The notes: generated by a model from the sequence alone, not told the origin. Numbered from the stretch's first letter, positions 9,527-19,045 are shown. The stretch is 64,000 nucleotides of DNA from Petroclostridium xylanilyticum (GCF_002252565.1 NZ_NPML01000027.1:1-64000), one strand, 5' to 3'. Program-made: numbers and translations.

Positions 9527-11008
9527 ATGGCAGAGTACGTACATTTTACCGATGAGCAGAAACAGCGTGCAAACTCCGTTGACCTTGTGGACTTTCTCAG
9601 ACGGCAGGGAGAGCAGCTCATACGCTCCGGCAGGGAGTGGCGGTGGAAGCGTCATGATAGTGTGACAATCCGGGGCAACCGGTGGTTCCGCCACAGCGCC
9701 AGGCAAGGTGGTCTGGCCATTGATTTTGTGCAGGAATTTTATGGCCTCTCATTCCCTGATGCAGTGATACTGCTGCTGGGCGGCGAACAGGGTGTGGAAT
9801 TTAAGCAGACCAATAAAAATGACTCCCCGCCAAAGCGAAAGGAGTTTCTTCTGCCGGAGGCTGCCGATAATATGCGCCGGGTATATGCCTACCTCTTGAA
9901 GCAGCGATATATTGACCGGGACGTGCTTACTCATTTTGCTAGAGAGAAAAAAATATATGAGGATAAGGAATATCACAATGTTGTTTTTGCAGGCTATGAT
10001 GAAAACGGTACTGCCCGGCATGCACATAAAAGAGGAACCTATTCCAACGCTGCTGGTTACCGTGGAAATGTGGAAGGCTCAGATCCAAAATACAGCTTCA
10101 ATTACATCGGTACAAGTGATACCCTTTATGTGTTCGAAGCTCCCGTCGACATGCTGTCATTTATCACCCTGCATAAAAACGGCTGGCAGCAGCACAGCTA
10201 TGTAGCACTGGATGGTGTGGCTGAACATGCCATGCTGCATGTGCTGTCAAAAAATATGCACATTAAAAATGTGGTACTGTGCCTTGACCATGATCCTGCC
10301 GGTATAGAAGCTGCTGGCCGCCTTACGGAAATATTGCTTGAGAAAGGATATGCCAGTGTTTCATGTTTGCAGCCAGCATGCAAGGATTGGAATGAGGACC
10401 TGAAAGCGCAGCATGGCATAACACCGATTCCGGCAAAACCGCATCCGAAGCTTGAAGCCTGTAAAGAACTGTGCGGAGAGATTCATTACTTGTGCGACCA
10501 TATCAAATCCGTGAAAAATCCTCATGCAATGCTGATGGAGCTCTATGAAAAAGCAATACCCCTCATGCAGTCATCTAGGTCAACCGATGGACAAAAGGCT
10601 GTCCTGATGGAACAACTGCTAAGCATGACGGTATATGCGCTGTTTGTAGTGATGGCGCAATACCGGCAACTTGAAAAACCGATGAATTTTAAGCAACTGA
10701 CCGATGAACTCTGTCGCAGCTATCATCCGCACCAGGACCGGGGAAAGCTGAAAACCAAAGCAGAGGATATCCAGCAGGATGTCAATGCCATTAATGCTCA
10801 GCTCAAAACATCTGGAATCCGTACCCTTGAGGATAAGCAAAAATTAATCGCGTCGTATATGAGTCTTGCACTAAACTGCGTCAAGGTTCAAATTTTTATA
10901 TGTCTTGAAGAGCAGGAACAGAGAATAGAAGCTCTGCAAAAGCAGAATGAAGAGAGAGTCGATTATATGCAGGCTGTTTGCGAAGAATTTTTGCAGCCTG
11001 GTATTTAG
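9527..11008 (+). CDS. toprim-domain protein (DUF3991/primase-like)
   Basis: This encodes 493 residues from ATG 9527 after GAGGAGG. The N-terminal region resembles the DUF3991/CHC2-like fold (DLVDFLRRQGEQLIRSGREW, then RQGGLAIDFVQEFYG). A Toprim domain follows, with a glutamate in LYVFEAPVDMLSF and the D-x-D motif in VVLCLDHDPAGIEAAG. The C-terminal ~150 residues are helical. Such proteins are common in Firmicutes ICEs beside the relaxase and coupling protein and are thought to prime or process transferred strands. It appears intact, in contrast to its neighbours upstream. Confidence 0.8.
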   Translation: MAEYVHFTDEQKQRANSVDLVDFLRRQGEQLIRSGREWRWKRHDSVTIRGNRWFRHSARQGGLAIDFVQEFYGLSFPDAVILLLGGEQGVEFKQTNKNDSPPKRKEFLLPEAADNMRRVYAYLLKQRYIDRDVLTHFAREKKIYEDKEYHNVVFAGYDENGTARHAHKRGTYSNAAGYRGNVEGSDPKYSFNYIGTSDTLYVFEAPVDMLSFITLHKNGWQQHSYVALDGVAEHAMLHVLSKNMHIKNVVLCLDHDPAGIEAAGRLTEILLEKGYASVSCLQPACKDWNEDLKAQHGITPIPAKPHPKLEACKELCGEIHYLCDHIKSVKNPHAMLMELYEKAIPLMQSSRSTDGQKAVLMEQLLSMTVYALFVVMAQYRQLEKPMNFKQLTDELCRSYHPHQDRGKLKTKAEDIQQDVNAINAQLKTSGIRTLEDKQKLIASYMSLALNCVKVQIFICLEEQEQRIEALQKQNEERVDYMQAVCEEFLQPGI

Positions 11009-11032
11009 CAATATTATAACTGCAGATTTGAA

Positions 11033-11074
11033 GAAAGCCATGTGCGAATGAAAAATAATTGGTGCATGGCTTTC
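11033..11074 (+). terminator. hairpin between toprim and coupling-protein genes
   Basis: GAAAGCCATG (11033-11042) and CATGGCTTTC (11065-11074) are exact complements, followed by TTAATTT. The short T-run makes it a weak terminator or an RNA-stabilising hairpin. Confidence 0.5.
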
Positions 11075-11100
11075 TTAATTTGGAAGGAAGGAGGAAACCA

Positions 11101-12939
11101 ATGCAAGCATCACAGGTGGTTACTTTAATTATAGCTGCTGCAACTATGTTTGGAGTCATCGGTTTTATCGTTCTCCTGGCTCATTACTATACCTTGAATG
11201 GTATCAAGGCCAGGACGGTAGGTGACGGCCAGCATGGTACGGCAAGGTTTGCAACGAAGAATGAAATAAAGAAGACCTATGCCCATGTACCCTATGAGCC
11301 GGAACGGTGGCGCAAGGGCATCAACCTGCCTAAGGTGCAGGGTCTGGTTGTGGGATGCAAAACAGCTCCAGGCTCGGTCACCGCTCTTGTAGACCAGGGG
11401 GATGTGCATGCATTGATGATCGGTGCGGCTGGGGTCGGCAAGACCGCAAATTTCCTTTATCCTAATCTGGAATATGCTTGTGCTTCCGGGATGAGCTTTA
11501 TTACCACCGACACCAAGGGCGACCTTTACAGGAATTACGGATGCATCGCCAAGGATTACTATGGCTACAATGTGTCCGTCATTGACCTGAGAAACCCCAC
11601 CCGCAGCGACGGCAACAATATGCTGCACCTTGTGAACAAATATATGGATGAATACCTTGCCAATCCTGATAATCTCCCAGCAAAAGCCAGGGCGGAGAAA
11701 TATGCAAAGATTATTGCCAAAACCATTGTCAACTCCGGAGGACTGGATGCAGGCTCCTACGGCCAGAATGCATTTTTTTACGATGCAGCCGAGGGCTTGC
11801 TGACTGCCGTCATTTTATTGGTAGCGGAATACTGTCCAAACGAGAAACGCCATATCATATCGGTCTTTAAGCTCATACAGGATTTGCTGGCTCCCTCCGG
11901 CGTAAAGGGAAAAAACCAGTTCCAGCTGCTCATTGAAAAGCTCCCGTCAGAGCATAAGGCAAGATGGTTTGCAGGAGCGGCATTAAACACTGCAGAGCAG
12001 GCGATGCAAAGCGTCCTGTCGACAGCCCTTTCCCGGTTGAATGCATTCCTGGACTCAGAACTGGAGCAGATACTGTGCTTTGACACTGCCATTGATGCAG
12101 AGCGTTTTTGCAAAAGAAAGTCTGCCATCTTCCTTGTCATGCCGGAAGAAGACAACACAAAATATTTTCTAATCTCCCTTATTGTTCAGCAGCTGTACCG
12201 GGAAATACTGTCGGTGGCCGATGAGCAGGGCGGCAGGCTTCAAAACCGTGTCATGATGTACCTGGATGAGATTGGCACCATACCTAAAATTGAATGTGCA
12301 GAGATGATGTTTTCTGCTTCCCGTTCCCGCCGTGTTTCCATCGTGGCCATCATACAGAGCTTTGCGCAGCTTGAAAAGAACTACGGCAAGGAAGGAGCCG
12401 CCATCATCATCGACAACTGCCAGGACACCATCTTCGGAGGCTTTGCCCCAAACTCGGAATCAGCCGAGATACTCTCCAGAAGCCTTGGCAATAAGACAGT
12501 TTTATCAGGTTCGGTCACCCGGGGGAAGCATGATCCGTCCCAATCCCTGCAAATGATCCAGCGTCCCCTAATGACTCCTGACGAATTGAAGACCCTGCCT
12601 AAAGGCAGCTTCATTGTCGCAAAGACCGGCGCCTGTCCTATGAAAACCAGTTTAAAGCTGTTCATTGAATGGGGCATCCGGTTTGAAAAGGTGTATGAGC
12701 TGCAGGAAAAATCCGCCCGCAAGGTTGCCTATGCTGACAAAAAAGAGCTTGAAGAGGAAATTATAAAACGGCACATTGCATATGAAGATATAGAAGAACT
12801 GGAACCATACTCCACATCAGCTCAAGGCGGCATATCCCTTGCACCTGCTGAAGAGATTCAGGTGAAAGCATTGAAGTCCAGGCTGCAAGCAAAGATAAAA
12901 GCACAGCAGCAAATGGAGACGCCGCTGCGTACAGATTAG
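11101..12939 (+). CDS. VirD4/TraG-family conjugative coupling ATPase
   Basis: This encodes 612 residues after GGAAGGAGGAAACCA. One N-terminal membrane helix (VTLIIAAATMFGVIGFIVLL) anchors it. The ATPase domain has Walker A GAAGVGKTANF and Walker B VMMYLDEIGTIP. The segments RSRRVSIVAIIQSFAQLEKN and CQDTIFGGFAPNSESAEIL are typical of TraG/VirD4 proteins. It would bring the relaxase-DNA complex to the secretion channel. It appears full length although both the relaxase and the channel are broken. It is followed 10 bases later by the winged-helix gene, so the two share an operon. Confidence 0.93.
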   Translation: MQASQVVTLIIAAATMFGVIGFIVLLAHYYTLNGIKARTVGDGQHGTARFATKNEIKKTYAHVPYEPERWRKGINLPKVQGLVVGCKTAPGSVTALVDQGDVHALMIGAAGVGKTANFLYPNLEYACASGMSFITTDTKGDLYRNYGCIAKDYYGYNVSVIDLRNPTRSDGNNMLHLVNKYMDEYLANPDNLPAKARAEKYAKIIAKTIVNSGGLDAGSYGQNAFFYDAAEGLLTAVILLVAEYCPNEKRHIISVFKLIQDLLAPSGVKGKNQFQLLIEKLPSEHKARWFAGAALNTAEQAMQSVLSTALSRLNAFLDSELEQILCFDTAIDAERFCKRKSAIFLVMPEEDNTKYFLISLIVQQLYREILSVADEQGGRLQNRVMMYLDEIGTIPKIECAEMMFSASRSRRVSIVAIIQSFAQLEKNYGKEGAAIIIDNCQDTIFGGFAPNSESAEILSRSLGNKTVLSGSVTRGKHDPSQSLQMIQRPLMTPDELKTLPKGSFIVAKTGACPMKTSLKLFIEWGIRFEKVYELQEKSARKVAYADKKELEEEIIKRHIAYEDIEELEPYSTSAQGGISLAPAEEIQVKALKSRLQAKIKAQQQMETPLRTD

Positions 12940-12949
12940 GAGGTGCCTG

Positions 12950-13216
12950 ATGGGTTATTTTGAATCGCTTTATGCATCAGAGCTTCCCCATAGGGCTGTA
13001 ACTGTCTACATGTACCTTCGTGACAGGGCGGACAGGGACGGCAAATGCTATCCGGCGATCGGTACCATCGCCGAAGAACTGAAGTTGTCACGGAGCACCG
13101 TAAAAAGAGCCATCGCAGATCTTGAAAAGAGCGGTTATCTTCGCAAGGAGCAGCGGTGGCGTGAGAACGGGGGCAAGAGCAGCAACATGTATTTTTTAAA
13201 ATCAGGGATGGGGTAA
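12950..13216 (+). CDS. winged-helix DNA-binding protein (ICE accessory)
   Basis: This encodes 88 residues with TAGGAGGTG before ATG 12950. A classic helix-turn-helix is seen in AIGTIAEELKLSRSTVKRAI followed by the wing SGYLRKEQRWRENGG, and the N-terminus is HRAVTVYMYLRDRADRDGKC. Proteins like this follow the coupling protein in many Clostridia ICEs and resemble replication-initiator or transcription-factor wings. The frame stops early at TAA 13214-13216, but a +2 shifted frame stays open for 51 more codons with the composition of a normal C-terminal tail (see next entry), so the protein may be truncated. Confidence 0.72.
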   Translation: MGYFESLYASELPHRAVTVYMYLRDRADRDGKCYPAIGTIAEELKLSRSTVKRAIADLEKSGYLRKEQRWRENGGKSSNMYFLKSGMG

Positions 13217-13368
13217 CTCTGAAAAACCTTACTTTTACACCAAGGGGGCAGTCTGTTTATTTGGTGAACTGTGGTACGGTTCACCGTGAGCTATGCAGTG
13301 AACTGCCCACTCTAAGAAATATTCAACATCAGACAAAGAAACAAAATAGTTTAGCATCAACAGACTAG
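13213..13368 (+). pseudogene. out-of-frame C-terminal tail of the winged-helix gene
   Basis: From 13213 another frame reads VTLKNLTFTPRGQSVYLVNC and continues to ELPTLRNIQHQTKKQN and TAG 13366-13368. Its Q/N/T/K-rich ending resembles the tails of longer homologues. The switch lies in the GGGATGGGG run, so a single-base slip is the simplest cause. It also contains the inverted repeat GGTGAAC/GTTCACC (13263-13269/13279-13285). Confidence 0.35.
13263..13285. repeat. 7-bp inverted repeat with 9-nt spacer
   Basis: GGTGAAC (13263-13269) and GTTCACC (13279-13285) are exact complements, and a further GTGAACTG copy lies just downstream at 13298. It is probably a chance consequence of repeated codons in the tail, but a protein-binding role cannot be excluded. 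Confidence 0.3.
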
Positions 13369-13381
13369 AAAATGTAAAAAT

Positions 13382-13411
13382 AATATTTTAGTATAGACAT
13401 ACTAAAATATT
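13382..13411 (+). promoter_or_regulatory. perfect 13-bp palindrome before the type I RM operon
   Basis: AATATTTTAGTAT (13382-13394) and ATACTAAAATATT (13399-13411) are exact inverted arms with a 4-bp centre, 59 bases before the first RM gene. It overlaps the AT-rich region where the promoter must lie (TATGAT at 13412-13417 is a possible -10). It is most simply an operator for control of the restriction system, and no dedicated C-protein gene is seen. Confidence 0.6.
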
Positions 13412-13469
13412 TATGATACACTACTATCAATGGAAGAATTTACACATTTGGATAGAAAGGAGGAAAATC

Positions 13470-15053
13470 GTGAACCCATCAATAGATATTTTTATTAATT
13501 CGTTTGCTATGCGCGGTATTACCTCACGAGAGCAATTATTGAACGAAATGTTACGCGTCAAACTTACAGCGCGAGCCGTGAAATCACAGAAAAAATCTCT
13601 GCAAGATGGAGAGCAGCTTTTCGAATTAATGAAGCATTCTACCGAAAGTACAATCCTTGGATACTTTCCGGGCGACAGGGATTTCTTTTCTGCTATTTAT
13701 AAGGTTGCCCAAGAAATTGATCTTATTGAGTATACACTTAAACTATACCAAAATGACCGCTTCGGACAGATATTCTCTCCAGCTTATTTGACGGAATATG
13801 TCTGTAGCCTGATAGATGATGCAAAAGCCCAGTCGATACTTATTGCCGAAGCAGAAAAAAGCCTATCAGGTCTTAAAGGCTTTGTGGAGAAGCATCAGTC
13901 AAGCAATATAACCTTTACCACATCCAATGTACTTATGTTTATGCTGCTTAAGCTTGGATTTGAAGAATATAAGAACGTCAGTATTCTTAATCAGTCGATA
14001 TACCAGGAGCTGCTTATTGACGCACGTTTTGACTTTATCTATTCACTGCCTGATTTTGGCGGCAAGATTGAAGCCGTTAACCATAAATTCATGTCCTCAA
14101 GACCGGATATTGTAGCAACGCAGAATTTACTTGGGCACTTATCTGACAGGGGCACGCTGGTGACTGTGCTCCCTGCTAAGATTACATTTGCAAGCGGTTC
14201 TGAAGCAAAGCTGCGTGAGCATATCATGACCCACTATCAATTGGAGGGTATTTACAGTCTTCCCGAAGGTACTTTCAAGCCGTATACTGCCATAAAAACC
14301 TATATGCTTAAAATAGGTGCTGTAAAAAAGGAAAATGTGAGCGTGGGATATTTGGGTTATGATAATGGTCTTTATGTCGATAAAGTAAAGGTAGTGGGGA
14401 GCAAAGATTTTGCCGCTCATGAGGATTGGCGAATTGAACTCATACTTGAGGATGATGATGAGAATATCAGAAAGTATAAGACATCAACTCTTGAAAGAGT
14501 TAAACTTCATGAAGTTGCGGAGGTTTTCAGGGGAAAATCAATCCTCAAAAAAGATGTTAAGCCTGGGAAAATCATGGTACTGAATATTTCAAACATTACC
14601 GATACCGGCATTGATTATTCCAATATGGACAGTATTGATGAAGAAGAACGAAAAATTAAGAGATATGAACTGATAGATGGAGACATAGTCTTATCTTGTA
14701 GGGGGTCGGCAATTAAAACGGGTGTATACCGTAAACAAAAAAGTATCGTTATCGCCTCGGCTAATGTTATCGTTATTAGACCCAATAATAGGATTTTAAG
14801 CGATTATCTTAAGATATTCTTTGAGAGTCCTGTCGGAATAGCACTTATTAAAAGCTTTCAACGGGGGACAACCATTGTCAATATAAATCACACTGACATT
14901 ATGGAAATGGAAATACCACTCTTAAGTATAGAAGAGCAGAAAGAGCTGGTAACTCATTACGAAGCTGAAAGCGCTCTTTATCGAGAAACTATCAGCAAGG
15001 CTGTGGAACGCTTTGCTGCTGAAAAAGAAAAAATCTATGAGAGATTGCTCTAA
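13470..15053 (+). CDS. degenerate N6-methyltransferase fused to an HsdS-like target-recognition domain
   Basis: This encodes 527 residues with a GTG start at 13470 after AAAGGAGGA. The N-terminal ~330 residues follow the layout of N6 DNA methylases: a FSPAYL motif (102-107) like the F(T/S)P of HsdM, and a motif-IV position reading DARFDFIYSLPDFGG (about 185-198). The catalytic NPP(F/Y) is replaced by SLPDF. No DPxCGxG SAM motif is seen. The C-terminal ~190 residues (from LERVKLHEVAEVFRGKSI) form one type I target-recognition domain ending in a coiled coil. It is therefore probably not a methyltransferase but an accessory specificity or regulatory subunit. It leads the operon, 17 bases before hsdM. 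Confidence 0.65.
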   Translation: MNPSIDIFINSFAMRGITSREQLLNEMLRVKLTARAVKSQKKSLQDGEQLFELMKHSTESTILGYFPGDRDFFSAIYKVAQEIDLIEYTLKLYQNDRFGQIFSPAYLTEYVCSLIDDAKAQSILIAEAEKSLSGLKGFVEKHQSSNITFTTSNVLMFMLLKLGFEEYKNVSILNQSIYQELLIDARFDFIYSLPDFGGKIEAVNHKFMSSRPDIVATQNLLGHLSDRGTLVTVLPAKITFASGSEAKLREHIMTHYQLEGIYSLPEGTFKPYTAIKTYMLKIGAVKKENVSVGYLGYDNGLYVDKVKVVGSKDFAAHEDWRIELILEDDDENIRKYKTSTLERVKLHEVAEVFRGKSILKKDVKPGKIMVLNISNITDTGIDYSNMDSIDEEERKIKRYELIDGDIVLSCRGSAIKTGVYRKQKSIVIASANVIVIRPNNRILSDYLKIFFESPVGIALIKSFQRGTTIVNINHTDIMEMEIPLLSIEEQKELVTHYEAESALYRETISKAVERFAAEKEKIYERLL

Positions 15054-15070
15054 GATGAGGAGGATGAATA

Positions 15071-16573
15071 ATGGCAACGGTAAATTTGGGGTTTGAAAAT
15101 AATCTATGGGAAATGGCGGATAAACTGCGTGGTAACATTGAGGCTTCGGAATACAAGCATGTAGTACTGGGACTAATTTTTCTTAAATACATCTCCGATG
15201 CTTTTGAGGAGAGATATAACGAGCTGGTTGCAGAGGGCGAAGGATTTGAGGAAGATATAGATGCTTATACCGAAGAGAATGTTTTTTTCGTACCGAAGGA
15301 AGCCCGTTGGGAGTACATAAAATCCAATGCCAAGCAGCCTACTATCGGACAGATTATCGACGAAGCAATGATAGCTATTGAAAAGGAAAACGCCTCCCTT
15401 AAAGGGGTGTTGCCTAAAAACTATGCCCGCCCGGAAATTGATAAAACAAAGCTTGGCGAGCTTATCGACTTGTTTTCCTTTAAGGTTGGTGATAAGGAGG
15501 CGAGAGCCAAAGATGTGCTCGGCAGGGTGTATGAATACTTCCTTGGGAAGTTCGGTTCGTCGGAAGGCGAATTTTACACCCCGCCATCCATTGTAAAATT
15601 GCTTGTTGAAATGATTGAGCCGTATAAAGGCAGGGTTTATGACCCGTGCTGCGGGTCCGGCGGCATGTTTGTGCAGAGCCAGAGATTTGTTGAAGAACAC
15701 AGCGGAAGAAAGGACGACATCCATATCTTTGGACAGGAATACACTGCTACCACCTGGCGGCTTTGCAAAATGAACCTTGCGATCAGGGGTATTGACGGAA
15801 ACCTTGGCGAGCGGGATGCGGATACCTTTTCCAATGATCTCCACAAGATGCTGAAGGCGGACTATATACTTGCTAATCCACCCTTTAACATCAAGGACTG
15901 GGGAGCTAACAGGCTTGCCGATGATGTCCGCTGGAAGTATGGTATGCCCCCTGCGGGAAACGCCAACTATGCCTGGATACAGCATATTATTTCCAAGCTT
16001 TCGCCAAATGGTGTAGCGGGCTTTGTCATGGCAAACGGCGCTATGTCTACCAATACAACCAGTGAAGCCGAGATAAGGAAGAATATTATCGAAGACAAAC
16101 TTGTGGACTGCATCATCACTCTGCCGCCCAACCTCTTCTATAATGTAACCATTCCCGCCTGCCTGTGGTTCTTGACAAAGAATAAGAAATCGGCAGGCCG
16201 GGACCGCAGCAACGAAATCCTCTTTATTGATGCCCGCAAGATGGGCACGATGGTTGACCGCAAGCACAGGGAACTTGACTATGAGACGGAGATAAAATAT
16301 ATTGCCGATACCTACCACAAGTGGAAAAAGGGCGAAGGTTACGAGGACATCAAAGGATTCTGCAAGTCTGCCACACTGGATGAAGTGCGTTCCCATGAGT
16401 ATATTCTCACTCCCGGCAGGTATGTTGGCATTGAAGAACGGGTTGATGACGGGGAGCCTTTTGATGAAAAAATGGCCAGGCTTACCGGTGAACTTGCCGA
16501 AATGTTTGCCAAGCGTAAATCTCTGGAGGAGGAAATCCGTAAAAGACTGGGGGCGATTGGGTATGAGTTTTGA
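15071..16573 (+). CDS. hsdM: type I restriction-modification DNA methyltransferase subunit
   Basis: This encodes 500 residues after GATGAGGAGGATGAATA. HsdM N-terminal helical domain: [20 protein letters not shown]. Catalytic domain: [20 protein letters not shown] motif [10 protein letters not shown] (191-200) and catalytic NPPF at 269-272 ([15 protein letters not shown]). All essential residues are present. It transfers a methyl group to adenine N6 and forms the M2S1 core with HsdS and the R2M2S1 nuclease with HsdR. Its end overlaps the next gene by 11 bases. Confidence 0.95.
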   Translation: MATVNLGFENNLWEMADKLRGNIEASEYKHVVLGLIFLKYISDAFEERYNELVAEGEGFEEDIDAYTEENVFFVPKEARWEYIKSNAKQPTIGQIIDEAMIAIEKENASLKGVLPKNYARPEIDKTKLGELIDLFSFKVGDKEARAKDVLGRVYEYFLGKFGSSEGEFYTPPSIVKLLVEMIEPYKGRVYDPCCGSGGMFVQSQRFVEEHSGRKDDIHIFGQEYTATTWRLCKMNLAIRGIDGNLGERDADTFSNDLHKMLKADYILANPPFNIKDWGANRLADDVRWKYGMPPAGNANYAWIQHIISKLSPNGVAGFVMANGAMSTNTTSEAEIRKNIIEDKLVDCIITLPPNLFYNVTIPACLWFLTKNKKSAGRDRSNEILFIDARKMGTMVDRKHRELDYETEIKYIADTYHKWKKGEGYEDIKGFCKSATLDEVRSHEYILTPGRYVGIEERVDDGEPFDEKMARLTGELAEMFAKRKSLEEEIRKRLGAIGYEF

Positions 16574-17591
16574 AAATAATTCGGAAATATTAATTTACCA
16601 AACTGAAGATGGGAAAACCAAAATCGAGGTGAAAATGGAAAATGAGACAGTGTGGCTTTCCTTGAATCAGATGGCAGAGTTATTTCAACGTGATAAGTCT
16701 GTTATTTCACGCCATATCAAAAATGTATTTAGCGAAGGAGAACTTAAAGAAAAAGAAGTTGTTGCATATTTTGCAACAACTGCAGCGGACGGAAAAACCT
16801 ATAATGTAGAGTACTTTAACTTGGATGTCATAATTTCTGTTGGCTATCGTGTTAAATCCCACAGGGGCACTCAGTTCAGAATCTGGGCAACCCAAAGACT
16901 TAAGGAATACATAATCAAAGGCTTTACTATGAATGATGACCTGCTGAAAAAAGCAGGCGGCGGTAATTATTTTGAGGAATTGTTGGAGCGTATCCGGGAT
17001 ATTCGCTCAAGTGAAAAAGTCTTTTATCGTAAGATTTTAGATATTTATGCCACCAGTATTGATTATTCACCGGATGCGGCCATTTCACAGCAGTTTTTTC
17101 AAACGGTCCAGAACAAAATGCACTGGGCGGCCCATGGGCATACTGCGGCAGAAATAGTTTATCTGAGAGCTGATAGTACAAAGCCTTTTATGGGAATGAC
17201 CAACTTTACCGGTTCTAAGCCTACCAGGTCAGAATCCCAGATTGCCAAAAACTATCTTACAGAGGATGAACTGGCTGTACTAAACCGCATCGTCAATGCT
17301 TATATCGAATTTGCCGAGCTTCAGGCAATCCGCAGAAAACCCATGTACATGGCCGACTGGATAGAAAAATTGGACGATTTCCTTAAAATGAGCGACAGTG
17401 AGATCCTTACGCACGCAGGCAAAATCAGCCACCAACAGGCTACTCAAAAGGCAATAGAAGAGTATGAGAAGTATAGGGAACGGACCAAAAATGAGCTTTC
17501 AGAGGTGGAAAAGCACTTTTTAGAAAGTATAGACAAGACCGCAAAGAAGCTGAAAGGGAAAAAGGACAGCACCGGAGGCGATCGGGTATGA
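16563..17591 (+). CDS. RhuM-family protein embedded in the RM operon
   Basis: This encodes 342 residues from ATG 16563, overlapping hsdM. The N-terminal wing-like domain reads [20 protein letters not shown] and [13 protein letters not shown], and the RhuM core has [20 protein letters not shown] and [20 protein letters not shown]. RhuM proteins are often found inside type I RM operons and near defence genes; their biochemical role is unknown. Some carry a Fic-like or Bro-type fold, and the first 100 residues here look like a DNA-binding Bro/KilA-like module. The 4-nt overlap with hsdS indicates co-translation. Confidence 0.85.
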   Translation: MSFENNSEILIYQTEDGKTKIEVKMENETVWLSLNQMAELFQRDKSVISRHIKNVFSEGELKEKEVVAYFATTAADGKTYNVEYFNLDVIISVGYRVKSHRGTQFRIWATQRLKEYIIKGFTMNDDLLKKAGGGNYFEELLERIRDIRSSEKVFYRKILDIYATSIDYSPDAAISQQFFQTVQNKMHWAAHGHTAAEIVYLRADSTKPFMGMTNFTGSKPTRSESQIAKNYLTEDELAVLNRIVNAYIEFAELQAIRRKPMYMADWIEKLDDFLKMSDSEILTHAGKISHQQATQKAIEEYEKYRERTKNELSEVEKHFLESIDKTAKKLKGKKDSTGGDRV

Positions 17592-18817
17592 GTTTTAGTG
17601 GGTGGAGAAAAACAAAAGTAGATGAAGTTGCGGAGGCTATTTTTAGTGGTGGTACGCCTAATACAAAGATAGAAGAATATTGGAATGGTGAATATAATTG
17701 GTTGTCTTCTGGTGAAACGCGGAATGCCTATATAAAACAAACAGAAAAAACAATTACTTCAGAAGGGGTAAATAATTCTTCAACAAGATTAGCTTTAAAA
17801 GATGATGTTGTTATTGCTTCAGCTGGTCAAGGGTACACTCGGGGACAAGTATCGTATTGTATGATTGATACATATATAAATCAATCAATAATTGCAATCA
17901 GGGCAAAGAAAGATGAACTACTTCCCAAATATTTATTTTTTAATTTGAGGAATAGGTATGAAGAATTAAGACAGATATCAGATGGAAATAGCATTAGGGG
18001 TAGCATTACTACTAAGCATATAAAAGCATTGGATATATTTATTCCTCCACTCCCCGAACAAAAGGCAATTGCCGCCACACTGTCTGTCCTTGACGACCTT
18101 ATCGAGCTTAACAACCAAATCAACAAAACCCTTGAGGAAATGGCGCAGGCAATCTTCAAGTCCTGGTTTGTAGATTTTGAGCCGTTTAAGGACGGGGAGT
18201 TTGAGGAAAGCGAACTGGGGTTAATACCAAAGGGGTGGAGAGTAGCTGCATTAGATGAAATAGCCACTTACCTAAACGGGCTTGCTATGCAAAAATATCC
18301 TCCAAGCAAAAATGAAAGAGGACTTCCTGTGTTGAAAATAAAGGAGCTTCGTCAGGGTTTTACTGATGGGAATAGCGATATTTGCTCTGAAAGTATCGAC
18401 AATTCTTATATAATTAATGACGGAGATATTATTTTTTCCTGGTCTGGAAGTCTTTTGGTTGATATTTGGTGCGGTGGTCGATGTGGCTTAAACCAGCACC
18501 TGTTTAAGGTCACATCCGCATCTTATAATAAATGGTTTTACTATATGTGGACGCGTTATCATTTAGAAAGATTTATTGCGATTGCCAAGGACAAGGCAAC
18601 AACCATGGGACATATACAGAGAAAACATCTTTCGGAGGCAAAAGTTTTAATACCGGAACCAAACACTCTCGCTTTTATGGATTCTGTTATGCAACCGATA
18701 ATTGACTTAGTTATTGCCAATAAAGTTGAGAATAAAACCTTATCTACTATTCGCGACACCCTCCTCCCAAAATTGATGAGCGGTGAGATAAGAGTACCGG
18801 TGGGGGAGGTTGTGTGA
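17588..18817 (+). CDS. hsdS: type I restriction specificity subunit
   Basis: This encodes 409 residues with two target-recognition domains separated by conserved helices. TRD1 starts at WRKTKVDEVAEAIFSGGTPN and TRD2 at GWRVAALDEIATYLNGLAMQ. The central conserved region reads LPEQKAIAATLSVLDDLIEL then NNQINKTLEEMAQAIFKSWF. The C-terminal helix ends RDTLLPKLMSGEIRV. It determines the bipartite recognition site. It is intact and of normal length. The codon use of TRD1 is more AT-rich than the rest, as expected for exchanged recognition domains. Confidence 0.93.
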   Translation: MSFSGWRKTKVDEVAEAIFSGGTPNTKIEEYWNGEYNWLSSGETRNAYIKQTEKTITSEGVNNSSTRLALKDDVVIASAGQGYTRGQVSYCMIDTYINQSIIAIRAKKDELLPKYLFFNLRNRYEELRQISDGNSIRGSITTKHIKALDIFIPPLPEQKAIAATLSVLDDLIELNNQINKTLEEMAQAIFKSWFVDFEPFKDGEFEESELGLIPKGWRVAALDEIATYLNGLAMQKYPPSKNERGLPVLKIKELRQGFTDGNSDICSESIDNSYIINDGDIIFSWSGSLLVDIWCGGRCGLNQHLFKVTSASYNKWFYYMWTRYHLERFIAIAKDKATTMGHIQRKHLSEAKVLIPEPNTLAFMDSVMQPIIDLVIANKVENKTLSTIRDTLLPKLMSGEIRVPVGEVV

Positions 18818-18818
18818 G

Positions 18819-19037
18819 ATGGATTGGAATTTAGTATTCAACGGTGCAATGGCGGTTGTTGCTGTAGGTGGGGGTATTGGAAGTATTATTGGAGCAATTT
18901 CATCAAATAAAAGTAAGAAGCTTGCTGAGCAAGCAGCGAAAAACGCTGATGATTACCACAAAACTGTAACAGAATATGTTAAGCAATTACTTGAAAAGCA
19001 GAAAATACAACAAAATGTTGAAAAAAAGAAACATTAA
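18819..19037 (+). CDS. small single-pass membrane protein in the RM operon
   Basis: This encodes 72 residues from ATG 18819, 9 bases after GGGGGAGG that lies within the hsdS end. One hydrophobic glycine-rich helix (AVVAVGGGIGSIIGAI) follows a short N-terminus, then comes a charged coiled coil (KKLAEQAAKNADDYHK onward) with a very basic end. The small size, membrane helix and place between hsdS and hsdR are unusual for a restriction system. It has a holin-like or sensor-like appearance, but no family is recognised. Confidence 0.6.
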   Translation: MDWNLVFNGAMAVVAVGGGIGSIIGAISSNKSKKLAEQAAKNADDYHKTVTEYVKQLLEKQKIQQNVEKKKH

Positions 19038-19045
19038 AACAGGAA

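Noticed and set aside
13263-13310. Origin of transfer suggested by GTGAAC/GTTCAC repeats
   Set aside because: The repeats are short, inside the shifted coding tail, and far from the relaxase genes, where oriT usually lies.
15173-16396. 407-codon open frame on the minus strand opposite hsdM
   Set aside because: It lies wholly antisense to a gene with all HsdM motifs, has no ribosome site or recognisable domain, and is a codon-bias shadow.
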